NCBI RefSeq assembly: GCF_001570405.1
Contig: NZ_BBYM01000022.1
Location: 1-64,000 of the forward strand
Length of the DNA stretch: 64,000 nt
Source: Microtetraspora niveoalba
GTDB lineage: Bacteria > Actinomycetota > Actinomycetes > Streptosporangiales > Streptosporangiaceae
Reading direction: 5' to 3'
Under the pieces are notes generated by a model. The model searched no databases. It saw nothing but the letters and a program-made list of their open reading frames with translations, and was not told the origin of the DNA. A program made the translations under genes and the position numbers. This document shows positions 9,737 to 18,828 of this stretch, piece after piece (the stretch's first letter is position 1; each line of letters opens with the position of its first letter).

Positions 9737-11455
9737 GTGCGGCCACGGGTCGAGGAGGTCCGGATCCAGGGGCTCGGCGTGATCGACGAGGCCGTTCTGG
9801 AGTTGTCACCGGGGTTCACGGTGGTGACAGGTGAGACCGGTGCGGGCAAGACGATGGTCGTCACCGGGCTCGGCCTGCTGTTCGGCGGCCGGGCCGACCC
9901 CGCGCGGGTCCGCCCGGGCACGGACAGGGCGACGGTCGAGGGCACGCTGATCGTCGACCCCGGCGGCAAGGTGGCCCAGCAGGTGTCCGACCTCGGGGGC
10001 GAGGTCGAGGACGGCGAGCTGATCATCTCGCGTACCGTCTCCTCCGAGGGCCGCTCCCGCGCCTGGCTGGGCGGGCGCACCGTCCCGGTCGGCACGCTCA
10101 CCTTCATCGCCGACGACCTGGTCGCCGTGCACGGGCAGATGGACCAGCAGCGCCTCCTCCAGCCGGGCCGCCAGCGCGCGGCGCTCGACCGGTACGCCGG
10201 GAACGAGCTGGTGAAGCCGCTGCGCGCGTACGAGCAGGCGTACCGGCGGCACCGGCAGGTCGCCGAGGAGCTCCAGGAGCTGACCGTCAGGGCCAGGGAG
10301 CGCGCGCAGGAGGCCGACGTGCTGCGCTTCGGTCTGGACGAGATCGAGAAGGCCGACCCCAAGGCGGGCGAGGACGCCGAGCTCAGGGAGGAGGCCGAGC
10401 GGCTGGCGCACGCCGACGCGCTGCGCACGGCCGCCACCACGGCGCACTCCGCCCTGCTCGGCGACCCGATGGCCGGTCCGCAGATCACACAGGACGCGGT
10501 GTCCCTGGTCGGGCAGGCCCGGTCGGCGGTCGAGGCGGTGCGCGACTTCGACCCGGCGCTCGCCGGGCTCGCCGAGCGTCTGGCCGAGGCCGGATACCTG
10601 ATCTCGGACGTGGCGACGGAGCTGGCCGCCTACGCCGAGTCCGTCGAGGCCGACCCGGCCCGGCTCGCGGCCGTCCAGGAGCGCAGGTCGCTGCTGACCG
10701 GCCTGACCCGCAAGTACGGCGAGGACGCGGCCGCGGTGCTCGAATGGGCGCAGAACGCGGCGGCCCGGCTGGGCGAGCTCGACGGTGACGACGAGCGCAT
10801 CGACGAGCTGGCCCGCGAGCAGGCCGAGCTGACCGGGCGGCTGGAGGAGCTGGCCGCCGAGCTGACGGCGATCCGGGAGGCGGCGGCGGAGCGTTTCGCG
10901 GCCGCCGTCACCGCCGAGCTGGCCGCGCTCGCGATGCCGCACGCCCGGGTGAGCGTCGCCCTGACGCGCGCCGACGGCTTCGGCCCGCACGGCGTCGACG
11001 AGGTGGAGCTGCGGATGGCCGCCCACCCGGCCGCGCCGCCTCTCCCGCTGAACAAGGGTGCGTCGGGCGGCGAGCTGAGCCGCGTCATGCTGGCGATCGA
11101 GGTCGTCTTCGCGGGGGCCGACCCGGTGCCGACGTTCGTGTTCGACGAAGTCGACGCGGGCGTGGGCGGCAAGGCCGCGGTGGAGATCGGCAGGAGGCTC
11201 GCCCGACTGGCCAGGACCGCCCAGGTCATCGTCGTCACCCACCTGCCGCAGGTGGCCGCCTTCGCGGACCAGCACCTGGTGGTGGAGAAGGCGAGCGACG
11301 GCAGCGTGGTGCGCAGCGGGGTGGTCGCCCTGACCCAGGAGGGCAGGGCCCGCGAGCTTTCCCGGATGCTCGCGGGACTGGAGGACTCCGAACTGGGTAG
11401 AGCGCACGCCGAGGAACTCCTCGCTATCGCGTTGGCTGACAAGACCGCACCCTGA
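9737..11455 (+). CDS. recN: DNA repair protein RecN
   Basis: A 572-residue SMC-like ATPase for double-strand-break repair. Walker A GETGAGKT is at ~32-39. Central coiled-coil arms (~160-375) flank the hinge region. The ABC signature NKGASGGELSRVM and Walker B FVFDEVDAGVGG are near the C-terminus, followed by VIVVTHLPQVAAFAD. GTG start with GGGAGGGG five bases upstream. The 80-bp gap before it contains an AT-richer stretch (GATATATGCGTAGGAT, 9681-9696) that may be a promoter; I could not fit it to a LexA box or to the RecA-independent damage motif. Confidence 0.95.
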   Translation: MRPRVEEVRIQGLGVIDEAVLELSPGFTVVTGETGAGKTMVVTGLGLLFGGRADPARVRPGTDRATVEGTLIVDPGGKVAQQVSDLGGEVEDGELIISRTVSSEGRSRAWLGGRTVPVGTLTFIADDLVAVHGQMDQQRLLQPGRQRAALDRYAGNELVKPLRAYEQAYRRHRQVAEELQELTVRARERAQEADVLRFGLDEIEKADPKAGEDAELREEAERLAHADALRTAATTAHSALLGDPMAGPQITQDAVSLVGQARSAVEAVRDFDPALAGLAERLAEAGYLISDVATELAAYAESVEADPARLAAVQERRSLLTGLTRKYGEDAAAVLEWAQNAAARLGELDGDDERIDELAREQAELTGRLEELAAELTAIREAAAERFAAAVTAELAALAMPHARVSVALTRADGFGPHGVDEVELRMAAHPAAPPLPLNKGASGGELSRVMLAIEVVFAGADPVPTFVFDEVDAGVGGKAAVEIGRRLARLARTAQVIVVTHLPQVAAFADQHLVVEKASDGSVVRSGVVALTQEGRARELSRMLAGLEDSELGRAHAEELLAIALADKTAP

Positions 11456-11528
11456 CAGGGTGTGACAAAACTGACACGCTCTGAGCTGCGGGACCATCTA
11501 GGTCGCCCACTCTGGCAGGATGGTCACG

Positions 11529-12725
11529 ATGAAGGTCCCGAGCTTGAACGTTCCGGGCCTCCGCCGCAGGAAGGCAGACGACCTTCCCGGGGTGACGGCA
11601 GTGGCGAGAATCGACAGGCGGACCAAGAGGCTGACCAAGCGCCTCAAGGCCGGAGAGATCGCGATTATCGATCACGTTGACGTCGACCGAGTGAGCGCGG
11701 AGGCCCTTGTCGCGTGTGGCGCGGCCGCGGTGGTCAACGTGGCCGCGGGCATCAGCGGGCGCTACCCCAACCTCGGGCCGCAGATCCTCGTCGAGGCCGG
11801 CGTCGCGGTCGTCGACAACGCCACCCCGGAGCTGTTCGAGCGGATCAAGGACGGCGACGTCGTCCGCGTCCACGAGGGGCAGATCCACCTCGGCGACGAG
11901 CTGGTCGGCAAGGGCGAGGTGCAGACCGCCGAGACGGTCGAGGCCGCCATGACCGAGGCCAGGGCCGGCCTGTCGGTCCAGATCGAGGCGTTCGCCGCCA
12001 ACACGATGGAGTACGTCCGGCGCGAGCGTGATCTGCTCATCGACGGCATCGGCGTCCCCGACGTCCGCACCGTCATGGAGGGCCGGCACGTCCTCATCGT
12101 CGTCAGGGGATACCACTACAAGGAAGACCTCGCGACGCTGCGGCCGTACATCCGGGAGTACCGTCCGGTGCTCATCGGGGTGGACGGCGGCGCGGACGCC
12201 CTGGTCGAGGCCGGCTACCTGCCCGACATGATCGTCGGGGACTTCGACTCGGTGTCGGAGAAGGCGCTGTGCTGCGGCGCCGAGCTGGTGGTGCACGCCT
12301 ACCGGGACGGCCGCGCGCCGGGCCTGGAGCGCGTGCGGAAGCTCGGCCAGCAGGCGGTCGTGTTCCCCGCCACGGGCACCAGCGAGGACATCGCGATGCT
12401 GCTCGCCGACGACAAGGGCGCGTCGCTGATCGTCGCCGTCGGCACGCACTGGACGCTCGTCGAGTTCCTCGACAAGGGGCGCTCGGGCATGGCCAGCACG
12501 TTCCTCACCCGGCTCCGGCTGGGCAGCAAACTCGTCGACGCCAAGGGCGTCAGCCGGCTCTATCGCAGCCGCATCTCCACGCCGTCCCTGCTGCTCCTCG
12601 TCGCCACCACGCTGATCACGATCGGCGTGGTGCTCTCCGTATCGCCCGTCGGCCGCATCTGGCTGAACGGGCTGATCGAGGCGTGGAACGGCTTCACCTT
12701 CTGGCTGGTCGGACTCTTCTCGTGA
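11529..12725 (+). CDS. steA: Putative cytokinetic ring protein SteA
   Basis: About 398 residues. It has a soluble thiamine-pyrophosphokinase-like region (HVLIVVRGYHYKEDL, VDGGADALVEAGYLPDMIVG, DFDSVSEKAL) and one C-terminal membrane segment (~345-370). Its N-terminal part (RIDRRTKRLTKRLKAGEIAI) is typical of the Rv1697/SteA family. In Corynebacterium, SteA and SteB act together in daughter-cell separation and cell-wall hydrolase control. The ATG at 11529 has AGGA eight bases upstream; ATG at 11520 is the alternative. Its stop overlaps the steB GTG. Confidence 0.85.
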   Translation: MKVPSLNVPGLRRRKADDLPGVTAVARIDRRTKRLTKRLKAGEIAIIDHVDVDRVSAEALVACGAAAVVNVAAGISGRYPNLGPQILVEAGVAVVDNATPELFERIKDGDVVRVHEGQIHLGDELVGKGEVQTAETVEAAMTEARAGLSVQIEAFAANTMEYVRRERDLLIDGIGVPDVRTVMEGRHVLIVVRGYHYKEDLATLRPYIREYRPVLIGVDGGADALVEAGYLPDMIVGDFDSVSEKALCCGAELVVHAYRDGRAPGLERVRKLGQQAVVFPATGTSEDIAMLLADDKGASLIVAVGTHWTLVEFLDKGRSGMASTFLTRLRLGSKLVDAKGVSRLYRSRISTPSLLLLVATTLITIGVVLSVSPVGRIWLNGLIEAWNGFTFWLVGLFS

Positions 12726-13702
12726 TCGATTTCCGTTATCACCTCGTCTCCATCGTGGCCATCTTCCTGGCGCTCACGGTCGGCATCGTGCTCGGCAGCA
12801 CCGTCCTGGAGACGCCGTTCTACAGGACGGCAGAGGAGATCACCGGCCAGCTGCGCCAGGCGAACGCGGAGAACCGGGAGACGATCACCGCGTTGCAGGC
12901 GCGGGAGAAGGGCGCCGCCGCCTTCGTCACCGCGCACTCGGCCGCCCTGCTCCACGGTCAGCTCCCCGGCGAGCGGGTCGTGCTCGTCGAGGCTCCCGGG
13001 GCGCCCGCCGGCCTGCGCGACGACATCGTGAAGGTCCTCGCCGACGCCGGCGCCGTCTACACCGGCCGGGTCAGCCTGACGGAGAAGTTCCTCGAAACCG
13101 ACCAGACCAACGTCGTCGACCAGCTCTCCGGCACCGTCGCCCCGGCCGGCACGCGGTTCCCCGACGGGGCCACGCCGTACGAGAAGGCGGCGGCGGTGCT
13201 GGCCGGGGCCCTCGTCACGGGCGACCGCGGCCAGGCGGGACGGGACGATCCGGCGGCGGTGAGCGTGCTGGAGGCGTTCCAGACCGGCGGCTTCCTGGCC
13301 ATGGCGGGCTCCCCGGCGCAGCGGGCCACCTCCGCCATCGTGGTCTCACCGGCGCAGCCGTACGAGGGGGAGTCGGCCGAGGCGCAGACGGCGGCGGTCG
13401 TGTCCCTCGCGGCGGGTCTCGACTCGGCGGGCCTCGGCGCCGTCCTGGTCGGCACCACCACCGCCTCCGGCACGGGCGGCGCGATCTCGGCCCTGCACGA
13501 CGCGGCCGAGGCGGCGTCGAACGTCTCCACCGTGGACACCGCCGATATGCCCGCGGGCCGGGTCACCGTCGTCTACGCTCTGCGGGAGCAACTCGCCGGT
13601 CGCTCCGGCGCATACGGTGTCGGGAGTGACACCACGGCGTTCTCGCCGCCCGTATTGCCCGGCGTCGGCCCCACCCCCAAGCCCGTGGCGTCGGGCGGCT
13701 GA
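12722..13702 (+). CDS. steB: SteB / MctB-like membrane-anchored coiled-coil protein
   Basis: A 326-residue protein. It starts IDFRYHLVSIVAIFLALTVG, one membrane helix at ~8-28, then a coiled coil (~38-70) and an extracytoplasmic domain ending in a Pro-rich tail. This is the Rv1698 family, reported in mycobacteria as a copper-efflux channel (MctB) and in corynebacteria as the SteA partner SteB. Coupling to steA (GTGA overlap) favours the cell-division role here; copper transport cannot be excluded. Confidence 0.85.
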   Translation: MIDFRYHLVSIVAIFLALTVGIVLGSTVLETPFYRTAEEITGQLRQANAENRETITALQAREKGAAAFVTAHSAALLHGQLPGERVVLVEAPGAPAGLRDDIVKVLADAGAVYTGRVSLTEKFLETDQTNVVDQLSGTVAPAGTRFPDGATPYEKAAAVLAGALVTGDRGQAGRDDPAAVSVLEAFQTGGFLAMAGSPAQRATSAIVVSPAQPYEGESAEAQTAAVVSLAAGLDSAGLGAVLVGTTTASGTGGAISALHDAAEAASNVSTVDTADMPAGRVTVVYALREQLAGRSGAYGVGSDTTAFSPPVLPGVGPTPKPVASGG

Positions 13703-13754
13703 CGGAACGCGCCCCGGGCACGATCGAGGAAGATCCGAGGAAGAGGAGCCTGCT

Positions 13755-14753
13755 GTGGCCAGTCGTCTCTGGACCGGTCTGGCGGCGAGCACCCTGCTCC
13801 GCCCGTCGTCGGGAACGCGGCCCGGATCGGCGATCGGCGTCGTCGCCGCCGCCGTGGCCGGCGCGGCCGCCGGGGCCGTCGCGGCCCGCGCCGCGTACGC
13901 CGTGTTCCGGCGGCGTCCCCCGATCGGCGACGAGAAGACGTGGACCAGGACCAACCACAGGGGTGAGCCGATCACCCTGTTGGAGGGGCCGGCCCTCGTG
14001 GCCGGAGCCGGCGCGGCGGTGGCGCTCGCGCCGGGCGTGTCCCCGCGGCTGCGCGCGGCGGCGCTGCTCGCCGGTCTCGGCGGCGGCGGCCTCGGAGCGT
14101 ACGACGACGTGCTCGGCACCACCGCGTCCAAGGGGTTCAAGGGCCACCTGTCCGCCCTCGCGCGCGGCGAGGTGACGAGCGGCGCCGTCAAGATCATCGG
14201 GATCGGCGCGACCGGTCTCGCCGCCGCGGTGCTCGCCCGCGACCCGGCGGCCCGCCCGTCCGGCGCCGCCCTGGCCGCGTTCGACACGCTGGTGGACGGT
14301 GCCGTGATCGCCGGGAGCGCCAACCTGGCGAACCTCTTCGACCTGCGGCCCGGACGTGCCATCAAGGTCGCGCTCCTGGCCGGGACGCCGCTGCTCGCGG
14401 CGTCCCTGGCGTCGTCCTCCCGCGAGTCCGGAGGATCCACGGCGGGCGCCGTGCTGACCGCGATCCCGCTCGGAGCGGCCGTGGCCCTGCTGCCGGAGGA
14501 CCTGGGCGAGCGGGCGATGCTCGGCGACGCCGGGGCGAACGCGCTCGGCGCCCTGCTCGGCCTGGCCGCCACGGTGCGGCTGGGCCGCGCCGGCCGGCTG
14601 GTCCTGCTCGGCACGGTCGCCGCGCTCACCGCCGCGTCGGAGAAGGTCAGCTTCACCAAGGTGATCGCCGCCAACCCCGTGCTCGACCGCATCGACATGC
14701 TGGGCCGGCGTCCCGTGCCGCCCCCGCCCGTCGTCGTCTCCCCGACCCCGTGA
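13755..14753 (+). CDS. MraY/WecA-superfamily-like membrane glycosyl-phosphate transferase paralogue
   Basis: A 332-residue multi-pass protein. Motifs recall polyprenyl-phosphate N-acetylhexosamine-1-phosphate transferases: AYDDVLG (paired Asp), KGFKGHLSALARGEVTSGAVK, NLANLFDLRPGRAIK (the NxxNLxD position) and GERAMLGDAGANALGALLGL. The C-terminal His-rich loop of MraY/WecA is not evident; instead the end reads EKVSFTKVIAANPVLDRIDM. It may transfer a sugar-1-phosphate to a lipid carrier, or may have lost that activity. GTG start after AAGAGGAG. It sits 52 bp after steB and 1 bp before the flippase gene. Confidence 0.7.
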   Translation: MASRLWTGLAASTLLRPSSGTRPGSAIGVVAAAVAGAAAGAVAARAAYAVFRRRPPIGDEKTWTRTNHRGEPITLLEGPALVAGAGAAVALAPGVSPRLRAAALLAGLGGGGLGAYDDVLGTTASKGFKGHLSALARGEVTSGAVKIIGIGATGLAAAVLARDPAARPSGAALAAFDTLVDGAVIAGSANLANLFDLRPGRAIKVALLAGTPLLAASLASSSRESGGSTAGAVLTAIPLGAAVALLPEDLGERAMLGDAGANALGALLGLAATVRLGRAGRLVLLGTVAALTAASEKVSFTKVIAANPVLDRIDMLGRRPVPPPPVVVSPTP

Positions 14754-14754
14754 G

Positions 14755-16407
14755 ATGCGGCTCCGCATGACCCGCCGCCTGGGCGCGGGCGTCGCCGGCG
14801 CGGCGGTGCTCATCGGCGCGATCAGCATCCTCGCCCGGGCCACGGGCTTCGCCAAGCAACTGGTCTTCGCCCGCGCCGTCGGCACGAACTGCCTGTCCAC
14901 CGCGTACGTCACCGCGAACAACGTGCCGAACATCGTGTTCGAGATCGTCGTCGGCGGGGCCCTCGCCGGCATGGTCGTGCCGGTCCTGGCCGGGGCCGCC
15001 GGACGCGGCGCCCCCGCCCCCGAGGCGGCCGCCGAGGAGGAGGCACGAGAGGAGGTCGGCCGGATCTCGTCGGCGCTGCTGACCTGGGTGATCGTGCTGC
15101 TGGTCCCGATCGGTCTGCTCACCGCGTTCCTGGCCGGGCCGCTCGTCGGCCTGGTCGCCTCGACCGTCCCCGGCTGTGACGCCGGGCAGGTGGCCGCGGT
15201 GGCGAGCCGGATGCTGGTCGTCTTCGCGCCGCAGATCCCCCTGTACGGCGTGGCCGTCGTGCTCTACGGCGTGCTCCAGGCCCACCGCCGCTTCTCCGCC
15301 CCCGCCGTCGCGCCGCTGGTGTCCAGCGTGGTCGTCATCGTCGCGTACCTGCTGTTCGTGCCGCTCGGGGGAGGCGGCGCCGATCCGGCCGCACTGCCGC
15401 GGCCGGCAGAGCTGGCCCTCTCCGTGGGCACCACGCTGGGGGTGCTCGCCCTGGTCGTCACCGTGATCGGGCCCGTCTCCCGGCTCGGCCTGCGCCTGCG
15501 GCCGACGCTGCGCTTCCCGCCCGGGATCGGCGCGCAGGTGCGCGGGCTCGCCCTGGCCGGGCTCGCCGCGCTGGTCGCGCAGCAGGTGGCGACGGCGGTC
15601 CTCATCCCCGTGGCCAACCGGATCGGCGGCGGCATGCTCCCCGCGTACGGCTACGCGTGGGCGATCTACCAGGTGCCGTACGCGGTGCTCGCGGTGCCCA
15701 TCGCGACGAGCGCCTTCCCGGTGCTCTCGGCCCGGGCCGGAAGCGGTGACCGGGCGGGCTTCGCCGCACTGTCGGCCCGCACGACGCGGGCCGTGGTGCT
15801 GGCCTCCGGCCTCGCCGCCGGAGCGCTCGCCGCCGTCGCCGCCCCCGCCGCCGAGGTCTTCCTGTCCCAGGCGGACACCCGTATCGACCCGGCCGAGTTC
15901 GCCCGCGCGATCGCGCTTTTCGCCCCGGGACTGGTCGGCTACGGCCTGACCGCCCATCTGAGCCGGGTGCTGTACGCGGACGGCCGGGGCAGGGCGGCCG
16001 CGCGCGGCATGGTCGCCGGATGGCTGGTCGTCATCGTCGCGCAGGTCGCCTTCGCGGCCGTCCTGCCCGCAGGGTGGAAGCTCGCCGGGCTCGCGCTCGG
16101 CCAGGCCGTCGGCATGACCGCCGGGGGAGCCCTCCTGCTCGTCTCGGTGTTCCGCGCCCGTGGCGGCGAGGCGCTGAGCGGGTTCGCCCGGGCCGCCGCC
16201 GCCGCGCTGCTCGGCGGGGGCGCGGGCTGGCTGGCCGGGGCGGGAGCCGTACGGCTCGTGGGCGGCACCGGGCCGTGGGCCGGAGCGGGCACCGCGATCC
16301 TCGCCGGGCTCGCCGCCGCGGTCGCGGGCGTCCTCGTCGCGGCGGCCGTCGACCGAGAGGACCTGCGGGCCGTCAGGCGCCGCCGGGAAGTGGGGGAAGG
16401 TGTCTGA
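14755..16407 (+). CDS. MurJ/MviN-like lipid flippase (paralogue)
   Basis: A 550-residue MOP-superfamily exporter with about 14 hydrophobic segments. It opens with ISILARATGFAKQLVFARAV, the signature of MurJ family members, and AYVTANNVPNIVFEIVVGGA, where MurJ has its first-helix polar residues. MurJ flips lipid II; actinobacteria usually carry their main murJ near the replication origin, so this is probably a paralogue serving another undecaprenyl-linked glycan (inference). It starts 1 bp after the transferase stop and ends with an 8-bp overlap into the GT4 gene. Confidence 0.82.
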   Translation: MRLRMTRRLGAGVAGAAVLIGAISILARATGFAKQLVFARAVGTNCLSTAYVTANNVPNIVFEIVVGGALAGMVVPVLAGAAGRGAPAPEAAAEEEAREEVGRISSALLTWVIVLLVPIGLLTAFLAGPLVGLVASTVPGCDAGQVAAVASRMLVVFAPQIPLYGVAVVLYGVLQAHRRFSAPAVAPLVSSVVVIVAYLLFVPLGGGGADPAALPRPAELALSVGTTLGVLALVVTVIGPVSRLGLRLRPTLRFPPGIGAQVRGLALAGLAALVAQQVATAVLIPVANRIGGGMLPAYGYAWAIYQVPYAVLAVPIATSAFPVLSARAGSGDRAGFAALSARTTRAVVLASGLAAGALAAVAAPAAEVFLSQADTRIDPAEFARAIALFAPGLVGYGLTAHLSRVLYADGRGRAAARGMVAGWLVVIVAQVAFAAVLPAGWKLAGLALGQAVGMTAGGALLLVSVFRARGGEALSGFARAAAAALLGGGAGWLAGAGAVRLVGGTGPWAGAGTAILAGLAAAVAGVLVAAAVDREDLRAVRRRREVGEGV

Positions 16408-17530
16408 TCACGAGGTGCGCCGGATCGCGCTGGTGCTGGGGACCAGCGCGGGAGGCGTGGGCCGGCACGTGCGGATGCTCGCCGAGCGGCTCGCCGGGGA
16501 CGGCCGCCAGGTGGTGGTGGCGGGGCCGCGTGCCACGGAGGACGCCTTCGGCTTCACCGGGGCGGGCGCGCGGTTCGCGGAGGTGCCGATCGCGGACCGG
16601 CCGCGTCCCTTCGCCGACCTCCGGGCCGTCCGCCGCCTGGGGAGCGCCGTGAGAGGCGCCGACGTCGTGCACGCGCACGGGCTGCGGGCGGGCGCCTTCG
16701 CCGCGCTCGCGCTGGCGGGGAGGCGGAGCGGTCCGCGCCTCGTGGTCACCCTGCACAACGCCGTGACGGCCGGTGGGGCGATCGGCGCGATCTATGGCGT
16801 GCTGGAGCGGATCGTGGCGCGCCGGGCCGACCGGATCCTGGTGGTGTCGCCCGATCTCGGGGAGCGGATGCGGGCGAGAGGCGCGCGGCGCGTCGACGCC
16901 GCCGTCGTGCCCGCGCCTCCCCTGGCGCCGCCCACCCGCTCTCCCGAGGACGTGCGGGGCGAGCTGGCCGAGCGGGCCGCGGGGACCGCGGGGTTCGCCG
17001 CGGACCGGCCCGTCGTGCTCACGATCGCCAGGCTGGCCCAGCAGAAGGGGCTGGAGACGCTGCTCGACGCGGCCGCCGGGCCGTACGAGACGAGGCCGTT
17101 CTTCGTGGTCGCCGGGGACGGCCCGCTGCGGCCGGAGATGCAGGAGCGGATCGACGCCGAGCGGCTGCCCGTCCTCCTGTACGGCTGGGCCGACCCGGCG
17201 GACCTGCTCCAGGTGGCGGACGTGATGCTGGTGCCGAGCCGCTGGGAGGGGCAGCCGCTGAGCGTGCAGGAGGCGCTCAGGGCGGGCACGCCGATCGTGG
17301 CCACCCGGGTCGGCGGCATTCCGGCGCTCGTCGGCGACGCCGCCGTGCTGGTCCCGGAGGGGGACGCGGCCGCGACGCGGGCGGAGATCGACCGGCTCTT
17401 CGGGGACCCCCGCCTGCTCACGGCGCTCGCGGAGCGCTCCGCCCGGCGCGGCCGGGAGCTGCCGGACGAGGCGGAGGCGCTGGCCTCGGCGCTGCGGGCC
17501 TACGCGGACGACAGGGAGATTCGTCGCTGA
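16400..17530 (+). CDS. Glycosyltransferase family 4
   Basis: A 376-residue GT-B enzyme. The N-terminal acceptor domain has GTSAGGVGRHVRMLAERL and DVVHAHGLRAG; the C-terminal nucleotide-sugar domain has VLTIARLAQQKGLETLLDA, FFVVAGDGPLRPEM and the E-x7-E-type block VPSRWEGQPLSVQEALRAG. The acceptor is unknown; the partners (transferase and flippase) suggest a lipid-linked intermediate. GTG start overlapping the flippase stop by 8 bp. The next gene, terC, has its own promoter. Confidence 0.88.
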   Translation: MSDHEVRRIALVLGTSAGGVGRHVRMLAERLAGDGRQVVVAGPRATEDAFGFTGAGARFAEVPIADRPRPFADLRAVRRLGSAVRGADVVHAHGLRAGAFAALALAGRRSGPRLVVTLHNAVTAGGAIGAIYGVLERIVARRADRILVVSPDLGERMRARGARRVDAAVVPAPPLAPPTRSPEDVRGELAERAAGTAGFAADRPVVLTIARLAQQKGLETLLDAAAGPYETRPFFVVAGDGPLRPEMQERIDAERLPVLLYGWADPADLLQVADVMLVPSRWEGQPLSVQEALRAGTPIVATRVGGIPALVGDAAVLVPEGDAAATRAEIDRLFGDPRLLTALAERSARRGRELPDEAEALASALRAYADDREIRR

Positions 17531-17584
17531 CCTGGCGATACGGTCTTCTTGAACCTCGGATTAGGTCCGGCACACCCTGATCCC

Positions 17585-17590
17585 TATACT
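17585..17590 (+). promoter_or_regulatory. -10 box of the terC leader
   Basis: TATACT, with a weak TTAGGT 18 bp upstream. It would start transcription at ~17597, just before the riboswitch-like element. Confidence 0.5.
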
Positions 17591-17597
17591 GAGCGCG

Positions 17598-17695
17598 TTG
17601 GGGGGAGTATCCCTTCGCGGCGGTTCCGTCATCACGGTGTCAGCACCCGGGGCCGTCGGTCCGGCGTGCGCGCCTGGCGGGAGAGACTCCGGCAG
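17598..17695 (+). ncRNA. Probable yybP-ykoY (manganese) riboswitch
   Basis: The leader of terC opens with GGGGGGAGTATCCC, matching the conserved GGGGAGUA loop of this class. It continues through a GTCATCACGGTGTCAGCAC segment and closes with GGCGGGAGAGACTCCGG, which resembles the second GAGAC-type loop. The class senses Mn2+ and commonly precedes terC/yoaB-type membrane proteins. The assignment rests on motif reading, not on a covariance model. Confidence 0.6.
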
Positions 17696-17728
17696 TGTGT
17701 TTCGCGCGCGTGCCGGAGGTTTTCGATC

Positions 17729-18691
17729 ATGACTGTTCCCGTTTGGGTCTGGGCCGCTGTAATCATCGGGCTCCTTCTCGTCCTGGCCTTCGACCTGTGG
17801 ATCGTCGACCGAGGTGAGCCGCGCGAGTTCTCCATGCGGCAGGCGACGTTCTGGGTCGGGTTCTACGTGGCGGTGGCGGTCCTCTTCGGAGTGGGCCTGC
17901 TCGTGTTGCGCAGTCCAGAGGCGGCGGGAGAGTTCTTCGCCGGATACATCACCGAGTACAGCCTGAGCGTCGACAACCTGTTCATCTTCTTCATCATCAT
18001 GTCGCGGTTCTCGGTGCCGCGGTTCTACCAGCACAAGGTGCTGCTGGTCGGGATCCTGCTCGCCCTGGTCATGCGGGGAGCGTTCATCGCCGTCGGAGCG
18101 GCGGCGCTGGCGCAGTTCAGCTGGCTCTTCTACATCTTCGGCCTCTTCCTCATCTACACGGCGTACACGCTGGTGCGCGACCACAACAAGCAGGAGGACG
18201 AGTTCGCCGAGAACTTCCTGCTGCGCACCGCCCGCAGGGTCTTCCGCACCACTCCCGACTACGTCGGCTCCCGCGTGACGGTGAAGGTGAACGGCAAGCG
18301 GCTGTTCACCCCGATGCTCATCGTGATGATCGCCATCGGCACCACCGACCTGCTGTTCGCGCTCGACTCCATTCCGGCGATCTTCGGGCTCACCCAGGAC
18401 CCATTCATCGTCTTCACCGCGAACGCGTTCGCCCTGATGGGGCTGCGTCAGCTCTACTTCCTGCTGGGCGGTCTGCTGCAGCGCCTGGTGTACCTCAGCT
18501 ACGGCCTCGCGTTCGTGCTCGGGTTCATCGGGGTTAAACTCGTGCTCGAGGCGCTGCATGAGAGTCATGTCTCTTGGGCGCCGCAGATCCCGATCTGGGT
18601 GTCTCTGGCAGTAATCGGCGTCACGATGACCGTGACGACCGTCGTGAGCTTGATCAAGGCTCGTCGGGATGAGGTCGTCACTTCCGGTTGA
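17729..18691 (+). CDS. TerC family integral membrane protein
   Basis: A 320-residue protein with about nine hydrophobic helices. It has the TerC hallmarks SLSVDNLFIFFIIMSRF and TTDLLFALDSIPAIFGLTQD (two membrane-embedded Asp-rich motifs). TerC/Alx-type proteins have been linked to Mn2+ export that metalates secreted proteins, and historically to tellurium resistance; the riboswitch favours manganese. ATG with GGAGG ten bases upstream. Single-gene transcript. Confidence 0.9.
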   Translation: MTVPVWVWAAVIIGLLLVLAFDLWIVDRGEPREFSMRQATFWVGFYVAVAVLFGVGLLVLRSPEAAGEFFAGYITEYSLSVDNLFIFFIIMSRFSVPRFYQHKVLLVGILLALVMRGAFIAVGAAALAQFSWLFYIFGLFLIYTAYTLVRDHNKQEDEFAENFLLRTARRVFRTTPDYVGSRVTVKVNGKRLFTPMLIVMIAIGTTDLLFALDSIPAIFGLTQDPFIVFTANAFALMGLRQLYFLLGGLLQRLVYLSYGLAFVLGFIGVKLVLEALHESHVSWAPQIPIWVSLAVIGVTMTVTTVVSLIKARRDEVVTSG

Positions 18692-18828
18692 GGCCCCACA
18701 GGGCTGGCGCGACGGGAATTGACACGGTTTGCTTGTCTCGTTGTGCCGTACAAATGACCACGGGATCGGTAATATCGATCGTTAAGGCGCATATCGGTCC
18801 CCAGTCGCAAAGAGTACAAAGGTTCCCT

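Noticed and set aside
18719-18774. A well-defined psd promoter from TTGACA to TACAAA or TAATAT
   Set aside because: The possible -10 boxes are 24 or more bases away, too far for a standard promoter; kept only as a remark under psd.
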